Assembly (NCBI GenBank): GCA_948525355.1
Contig: CAOSOP010000032.1
Coordinates: 1 to 9,714 of the forward strand
Direction of reading: 5' to 3'
DNA length: 9,714 bases
Origin: an uncultured Bacilli bacterium
GTDB taxonomy: Bacteria > Bacillota_I > Bacilli_A > RFN20 > CAG-288
Shown here: piece after piece, positions 4,869-9,714 of the stretch
Layout: every line of letters starts with the position of its first letter
Numbering within the stretch: the first letter of the stretch is position 1
Program-made: the position numbers and the translations under genes
Notes under the pieces: model-generated
Databases searched by the model: none
Seen by the model: only the letters and a program-made list of their open reading frames with translations
Told to the model about the DNA's origin: nothing

Positions 4869-6158
4869 ATGAAAAAGAAAATTTTGCTTCCAGCATTAGC
4901 TTTATTCGGTATGCTAACTGGAGGATTAAGCTCATGTGGTCCAAAGGATCCAAGCAGTCCAGAGGGTCCATCTGAAGAGACTTATGGAAACGGAAAGGTT
5001 CAACTCACTGTTTGGGCTCCAGCAGAACAATTCCAAATCTATTCATCACTCGTTACAGAGTACAACAAGACAGCTGATCCAGAAAAGACAGTCAAGTTAA
5101 AGGTTGTCGGTATCGGTGAAGGTGATATCGGTGAAAAGTTTGGTAACGATCCAACTAAAGGTCCTGATGTCTTCCAAATTCCAGGAAACGATATCAGTAG
5201 CTTCGTCACAAAGGGATTCATTTCACAATTGGATGTCGCTGGTAGAGAGGACATTTCAATCACAAGTGAAACATTAAAGACTGGTATGGTTCAAAGTGCT
5301 TTATACGCACTTCCATATACCATCAATACATATTTCCTTTATTATAACACATCACAATTAGAGGAAACTCAAGTTGAAAGTTTAAGCACCATTATCGCTG
5401 CTGCAAAAGAAGCTAATAAGCAAGCTTTCGGATTTAAAATCTCTGATGGTTTCTACTTCCAAGCTGTTTTAAGAGCTATGGGTCTTGACATCTATGGTGA
5501 AGGTGGAACATCAAATAGTTCTTCAGATTTCACATCAACAAACGAAGCTGCTGTTTGGGCAACAAGATTCTCACACGAACTTTTAACAAATGAAACTCTT
5601 TATAATACCGAGTATGCAACATTCATCAATGAATTAAGAGATGGAAAAATCCTTTCTGTCGTTGATGGAACATGGAACTTCGGTAACTACAAAGATGCCT
5701 TAGGTGAAAACTTTGGTTGTGCAATACTTCCAAAAATCGACATCACTTTAGATGGACATACTTATGACAATCAATTAGGTGCACCTATTGATAATAAATT
5801 TGTTGTTGTCAACTCCTCATTAAAGGGTGAAAAGCTCGACGTCGCAAAAGATTTCGCTTATTACACAGTAAGTGATGCAGCTCAAAAGATTAAGTTTGAA
5901 CTTAAGTCAATCATTCCAACAGCCGATAAGCTTTTAAACGATGAAGACTTTAAGAAGACCTTCCTTATGGCTGGAGCAGTTTCTGATTACAATAAGTCTA
6001 CTGCAAACTTCTCCAACCCAACAGCAACGAAGTTTAATGCAAACTTCTGGGGTGCTATTGAAGGATTCTGCGCATCAATTAAGACTGTTTCCCCAAGTGG
6101 CGGTCAATACGACTTCACTAAGGCAATTGATGAATTAAATGCTGCTTTATTAAAATAA
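4869..6158 (+). CDS. malE: Sugar ABC transporter substrate-binding lipoprotein, maltodextrin type
   Basis: This 429-residue extracytoplasmic lipoprotein captures oligosaccharide and delivers it to the permease pair encoded next. The signal peptide MKKKILLPALALFGMLTG ends in lipobox LSSC with acylated Cys23. A Pro/Ser/Gly/Glu-rich tether (24-42) follows, then a cluster-B (MalE-like) binding domain. Typical segments are VQLTVWAP near 44-51, KGPDVFQIPGND (97-108) and ALPYTINTYFLYYN (147-160). The long-range AGGAG (4851-4855) is 13 nt before ATG 4869, rather far, but the lysine-rich signal peptide fixes the start. It is first in the operon and uses more C-ending codons (ATC, TTC, AAC, GTC) than the genes to its left, consistent with high expression. 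Maltodextrin is inferred from the MalF/MalG-type partners and the GH13 enzyme; other alpha-glucosides remain possible. Confidence 0.88.
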   Translation: MKKKILLPALALFGMLTGGLSSCGPKDPSSPEGPSEETYGNGKVQLTVWAPAEQFQIYSSLVTEYNKTADPEKTVKLKVVGIGEGDIGEKFGNDPTKGPDVFQIPGNDISSFVTKGFISQLDVAGREDISITSETLKTGMVQSALYALPYTINTYFLYYNTSQLEETQVESLSTIIAAAKEANKQAFGFKISDGFYFQAVLRAMGLDIYGEGGTSNSSSDFTSTNEAAVWATRFSHELLTNETLYNTEYATFINELRDGKILSVVDGTWNFGNYKDALGENFGCAILPKIDITLDGHTYDNQLGAPIDNKFVVVNSSLKGEKLDVAKDFAYYTVSDAAQKIKFELKSIIPTADKLLNDEDFKKTFLMAGAVSDYNKSTANFSNPTATKFNANFWGAIEGFCASIKTVSPSGGQYDFTKAIDELNAALLK

Positions 6159-6170
6159 TTCAGTCGTTTT

Positions 6171-6197
6171 AGATGATGGCAATTTTTGCCATCATCT
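6171..6197 (+). terminator. Perfect hairpin between malE and malF, partial terminator or mRNA-stabilising stem
   Basis: AGATGATGGCAA (6171-6182) pairs without mismatch with TTGCCATCATCT (6186-6197) around a TTT loop, and it starts 12 nt after the malE stop. Only a short T stretch follows (6197-6199), so full termination is unlikely. Such stems after binding-protein genes commonly protect or uncouple the upstream mRNA and give more binding protein than permease. Confidence 0.75.
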
Positions 6198-6224
6198 TTA
6201 ATCTTGTATTAGAAAGGAAAATAT

Positions 6225-7835
6225 ATGACTTACATCGAATATGTTCAACTTTCACCACTAAATAAGATTAAGTTTAAGTTTGTAGATTTCTTCAAAAACT
6301 TTGGCAAGAATTTTGTAAAGTTTTTTGTCAACATCTACTATGGTATAATCCGTTTCTTTAAAGGAATAGGAAGATCCTTTAAAGAAGTTGGTTATGCGTT
6401 TAAACACGGAAATATTTTTACTAAACTTAGTTTTTTATTTCTTGGTGTTGGCCATATGGCCAGTGGTCAAATAATCAAGGGAATAATGCTCTTTCTTATT
6501 GAAGTTTTATTCATTTTCTATATGATTATGACCGGTGGAAGTGCGCTTTACGGTTTCACAACCTTAGGTAATCTAGAATCGTATTTCCAGTGCCAATATC
6601 TTGACCCAACAACGGGTAATTATGTTCTTGATAGTAATAACTATCATTTCCTTGACCAAGCATCTGCAACTGAAATGTGTCAAGTCTTACATCCTGGACA
6701 GTCAATTCAAACATCTATTGTCCACTGTGATAACTCATTTACATTTTTGTTATTTGGTGTCTTAGCTATTTGCATTATTATTGGTTTCGTATTTTACTAT
6801 ATATCGATAATTAAAGGTACTATAAAGCTTCAAGAGAGAAAAGAAGCAAAGCTTCATGTAAATTCTTTCATTGAAGATGTAAAGGATTATCTTGATGGAA
6901 AGTTCCATCGTGTCTTGCTTTTATTACCAATTATAGGTGTATCAGTATTCACCATTTTGCCAATCATCGATATGATTTTAATGGCATTTACCAATTACAA
7001 TCGTGCCACTTCATATCCTCGTTTCTTCAGTTGGATTGGTATTGATAACTTTATCACACTATTCGGTGGGGGGTTATCAAAGAGCGGAGGAATATTCCAG
7101 CACACATTTATAAAAATCCTTGGATGGACAATAATTTGGGCCATATTTGCAACATTCTTAAACTATTTCTTCGGAATGTTTACAGCAATGCTCATCAATA
7201 AAAAGGGTATTAAATTTAAAAAGATCTTTAGAACTTTCTTGGTCTTTTCAATCGCTATGCCGCAGTTCATTTCGCTTTTAGCCTTTAACAAGTTCTTCGC
7301 TAAAGGTGGAATAATTGAGGATATATTAAAAACCATCGGCTTTATGTCAAGCTCTGACAGTTTAAAAATCCTGAGTGAGACAGTCAGTGCCCGAGTGTTT
7401 ATTATCATCGTTAATATTTGGATCGGTATTCCTTATACAATGCTTGCAGTCACAGGTATTTTGATGAACGTTCCAGAAGATTTATATGAATCAGCTCAAA
7501 TCGATGGTGCTTCACCACTTACAGTTTATACTAAAATCACGCTGCCATATGTCTTGTTTATTACTGGACCAAAACTGATCACTGATTTTGTCGGTAATAT
7601 CAATAACTTCAATGTTATCTTCTTCTTGACAAATGGTGGACCACAAACGAACTCTTATCTAGATGCTGGTAAAACAGACTTGCTTGTTACTTGGTTATAT
7701 AAATTAACTGTCAACAAGATGAACTATTCTTATGCTTCTGTCATCGGTATTATGATATTTGCTATCTGCGCTATACTTTCTTTAATCGCTTATCGTCATA
7801 CAAGTGCAGTTAAGAATGAGGAGGACTTTGCCTAA
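6225..7835 (+). CDS. malF: Sugar ABC transporter permease, MalF type with long N-terminal extension
   Basis: This 536-residue inner permease subunit forms the sugar channel with the MalG-type protein. The C-terminal half (about 228-525) is the usual binding-protein-dependent permease domain with six helices. Its EAA loop is EDLYESAQIDGASPLTVYTK (418-437), where the ATPase docks. The N-terminal 225 residues are an extension. It has a basic, Phe-rich stretch (15-62), two hydrophobic segments (about 66-105 region and 173-195), and between them a non-membrane loop of about 65 residues with three Cys (123, 152, 168). MalF proteins of other Gram-positives carry shorter versions. ATG 6225 follows AGAAAGGA (6211-6218). 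No ATPase gene lies in the window, so a shared MsmX/MalK-type ATPase is expected elsewhere. The stop overlaps the malG start by one base. Confidence 0.88.
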   Translation: MTYIEYVQLSPLNKIKFKFVDFFKNFGKNFVKFFVNIYYGIIRFFKGIGRSFKEVGYAFKHGNIFTKLSFLFLGVGHMASGQIIKGIMLFLIEVLFIFYMIMTGGSALYGFTTLGNLESYFQCQYLDPTTGNYVLDSNNYHFLDQASATEMCQVLHPGQSIQTSIVHCDNSFTFLLFGVLAICIIIGFVFYYISIIKGTIKLQERKEAKLHVNSFIEDVKDYLDGKFHRVLLLLPIIGVSVFTILPIIDMILMAFTNYNRATSYPRFFSWIGIDNFITLFGGGLSKSGGIFQHTFIKILGWTIIWAIFATFLNYFFGMFTAMLINKKGIKFKKIFRTFLVFSIAMPQFISLLAFNKFFAKGGIIEDILKTIGFMSSSDSLKILSETVSARVFIIIVNIWIGIPYTMLAVTGILMNVPEDLYESAQIDGASPLTVYTKITLPYVLFITGPKLITDFVGNINNFNVIFFLTNGGPQTNSYLDAGKTDLLVTWLYKLTVNKMNYSYASVIGIMIFAICAILSLIAYRHTSAVKNEEDFA

Positions 7836-8734
7836 TGAAACTAGTTAATGAAACAGGCGTAGCCGTAAAGTACAAATCCCAGCGTAAAAGAAGAATAATA
7901 ACAAATACATTTGCTTATATCTTCTTAATCGCACTTTGTTTAATTTGGGTCCTTCCTATTATCGGTGTCTTTATGACCGCATTAAGAAATGAAAAGGGTG
8001 TTGCCACAACATTTATACCAGCAAAAGGATTTACTTTTGATAATTTTGCTCGCTTATTTGTTGACAAGAACTTCACATCGATGTTTCCTTACCTTCGTTG
8101 GGTCGGAAACACCTTGTTAGTCGCTCTTTTATCGATGCTAATTTCAACAGTATTTACAATTTCTGTTGCCTACACAATGTCTCGTCTTCGCTTCAAGTCT
8201 CGTAAAACATTGATGAATGTGAACTTGATCTTAGGTATGTTCCCAGGGTTCATGTCGATGATTGCAGTTTATAACATATTAAGTGTTCTTCAACTTGATG
8301 GAAAACTAATAGCTCTTGTTATTGTTTATTCAGCGAGCTCAGGAATGGGATTTTACGTTGCTAAAGGTTTCTTTGATACGATATCAAAAAGTCTTGATGA
8401 AGCAGCAAAAATCGATGGTGCAAGTAATGCAAAGGTCTTTTTCAAGATCATCTTCCCATTATCTAAACCTATTATCGTTTATACAATGTTGCTTTCATTC
8501 ATGGGACCATGGGTCGACTACATCTTCTCATCAATCATCCTCGGCGACCAGACACAAAACTATACGATTGCTGTCGGTCTCTACCAGTTGATAAGCTCAA
8601 TCGATAGAGAAGTTGAATACTTTACAACATTCTTTGCAGGTGCTAGCTTAATCTCTATCCCGATTATGACATTGTTCTTATTAACGCAAAAGTATTATGT
8701 CGGTGGCATCACCGGAGGAGCGGTAAAGGGATAA
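7835..8734 (+). CDS. malG: Sugar ABC transporter permease, MalG type
   Basis: This 299-residue second permease subunit has six predicted helices, starting about 24-50 after a short basic N terminus. The EAA loop SLDEAAKIDGASNAKVFFK (186-204) binds the ATPase. The C terminus YYVGGITGGAVKG is the characteristic MalG ending, which reaches toward the ATPase interface, and the length is normal for MalG. GAGGAGG (7818-7824) serves ATG 7835 with a 10-nt spacing, and the start overlaps the malF stop (TAATG), so translation is coupled. Substrate specificity cannot be read from this subunit. Confidence 0.9.
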   Translation: MKLVNETGVAVKYKSQRKRRIITNTFAYIFLIALCLIWVLPIIGVFMTALRNEKGVATTFIPAKGFTFDNFARLFVDKNFTSMFPYLRWVGNTLLVALLSMLISTVFTISVAYTMSRLRFKSRKTLMNVNLILGMFPGFMSMIAVYNILSVLQLDGKLIALVIVYSASSGMGFYVAKGFFDTISKSLDEAAKIDGASNAKVFFKIIFPLSKPIIVYTMLLSFMGPWVDYIFSSIILGDQTQNYTIAVGLYQLISSIDREVEYFTTFFAGASLISIPIMTLFLLTQKYYVGGITGGAVKG

Positions 8735-8735
8735 T

Positions 8736-9714
8736 ATGAAAAGATTTAGTGATAGAGTATTCTATGAGATTTATCCAACATCGTTTTGTGATTCAAATGG
8801 TGATGGAGTTGGAGACTTAAAAGGAATCGAATCTAAGCTAAATTATATTTCTGATTTAGGATTTAATGGAATTTGGTTAAATCCTATATACAAGTCACCA
8901 TTTAAGGATGGTGGATATGATGTCGAAGACTTCTACGAAATAGACAAAAAATTTGGAACAATGGATGATTTGAAGTCACTTATTAAAAGTGCACACGATT
9001 TAGACATTAAAATCATTCTTGACCTTGTTCCAGGTCATCTTTCAGTAAATTCAAAAGAGTTTATTAAATCAAGCTCACCGATTAAAAATGAGTATTCTGA
9101 TTTATTTATTTGGACAGATAGTGTATGGAATACACCATCAGGAAAATATATATCAGGACAATATGATCGAGATGGAGCATTTATGGTTAATTTCTTTGCT
9201 CATCAGGCGGCGATTAACTATGGTTTTAGAAAAGGTGATTCAAAGTTTAAAAAAGAATTCAGCCTTGAAGATAATCCCGGTCGAGATTATATATTAAAGG
9301 TAATAATGTTCTATCTTGATATGGGAATCGATGGATTCAGAGTTGATATGGCTGATTCTTTAGTTAAAGATGAGGATGATAAGGAGAAGACGATTGAACT
9401 ATGGAATGATATCTTTGATCGAGTTAGAAAAGTTCATAAAGAAGCATTCTTCGTCAGTGAATGGTCTAACCCTAATCGTTCCCTTCGCGCAGGATTTGAT
9501 AGTGACTTCATCTTAGACCATTATAATAACTGCTTACACATTCTCTTTAGAGAGGAAAAGCCTTTATTAAAAGAGTTTAATAAGTCTTTGTATAAAAAAT
9601 TTATCAAAGATTTGAAGTGGCGAATTGCCGAAGCTAATAAATTCAATGCTAATTTATCGTTCATCTCAGGTAACCATGATACATATCGTATTGCTGACTA
9701 TTTGAGTAAAGATG
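8736..9714 (+). CDS. GH13 alpha-glucosidase/alpha-amylase family enzyme, 3' end cut by the window
   Basis: The first 326 codons of a glycoside hydrolase family 13 enzyme are present; the frame is still open at the end of the window. There is no signal peptide, so it acts in the cytoplasm on imported alpha-glucans. The calcium-type loop DSNGDGVGDLKG (19-30) is typical of oligo-1,6-glucosidase-like members. Conserved region I is DLVPGH (96-101), region II GFRVDMAD with nucleophile Asp204, region III SEW with acid/base Glu242, and region IV SGNHD with Asp315. ATG 8736 starts one base after the malG stop, with AAAGGG (8725-8730) upstream. Candidates are alpha-glucosidase, oligo-1,6-glucosidase or a maltogenic/neopullulanase-like enzyme. 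Substrate and subfamily are open because the C-terminal half is missing. Confidence 0.9.
   Translation, partial: MKRFSDRVFYEIYPTSFCDSNGDGVGDLKGIESKLNYISDLGFNGIWLNPIYKSPFKDGGYDVEDFYEIDKKFGTMDDLKSLIKSAHDLDIKIILDLVPGHLSVNSKEFIKSSSPIKNEYSDLFIWTDSVWNTPSGKYISGQYDRDGAFMVNFFAHQAAINYGFRKGDSKFKKEFSLEDNPGRDYILKVIMFYLDMGIDGFRVDMADSLVKDEDDKEKTIELWNDIFDRVRKVHKEAFFVSEWSNPNRSLRAGFDSDFILDHYNNCLHILFREEKPLLKEFNKSLYKKFIKDLKWRIAEANKFNANLSFISGNHDTYRIADYLSKD

Noticed and set aside
5039..5263. Minus-strand frame inside malE, and similar frames within malF, malG, the membrane protein gene and the GH13 gene.
   Set aside because: They are shadows of well-supported genes and encode no recognisable protein.

Overview
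The window is AT-rich DNA from a low-GC Gram-positive bacterium, most likely a gut-type Bacillota/Bacilli relative near the Erysipelotrichales, RF39 or Acholeplasma groups. The basis is low GC, Bacillus-like sigma-A promoters, AGGAGG-type ribosome binding sites, lipoprotein signal peptides and the sugar-ABC layout. TGA is used as a stop codon and Trp is TGG, so it uses the standard bacterial code, not the Mycoplasma code. The lineage is an inference.

Layout. Bases 1-44 hold the tail of an upstream gene. Bases 123-365 hold a compact tRNA cluster (Cys-GCA, Arg-ACG, Pro-TGG) with a promoter and a rho-independent terminator. Bases 506-1075 encode an unrecognised small lipoprotein whose strong promoter carries a CcpA/LacI-type operator at the expected transcription start. 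Bases 1076-1763 are mostly noncoding. They hold one doubtful small membrane ORF and a GC-richer patch that looks like a minus-strand structured RNA of about 120 nt, with its own promoter, 5' hairpin and terminator. Bases 1764-2728 encode a two-gene unit, a DUF5714 protein and a cytidine deaminase-like enzyme. Bases 2790-4016 encode an unrecognised four-helix membrane protein, and 4059-4715 encode uracil-DNA glycosylase. Both of these genes lack a Shine-Dalgarno and have a promoter -10 box 6-7 nt before the ATG, so they may be read from leaderless mRNAs. Bases 4869-9714 form a maltodextrin-type sugar operon: binding lipoprotein (malE-like), two permeases (malF- and malG-like) and a GH13 alpha-glucosidase/amylase cut by the window end.

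How the genes work together. In the sugar operon the lipoprotein captures an oligosaccharide (maltodextrin or a related alpha-glucan), the MalF/MalG-type pair imports it, and the GH13 enzyme, which shows no secretion signal, hydrolyses it in the cytoplasm. No ATPase subunit is present here, so a shared MsmX/MalK-type ATPase elsewhere is expected. An almost identical 18-base operator precedes both the sugar operon and the distant lipoprotein gene, suggesting one sugar- or carbon-responsive LacI-family regulator controls both. The other genes are unrelated housekeeping or orphan genes. I found no defence system, CRISPR array, transposase or phage gene. The most unusual items are the candidate minus-strand RNA, the two apparently leaderless genes and the shared operator.
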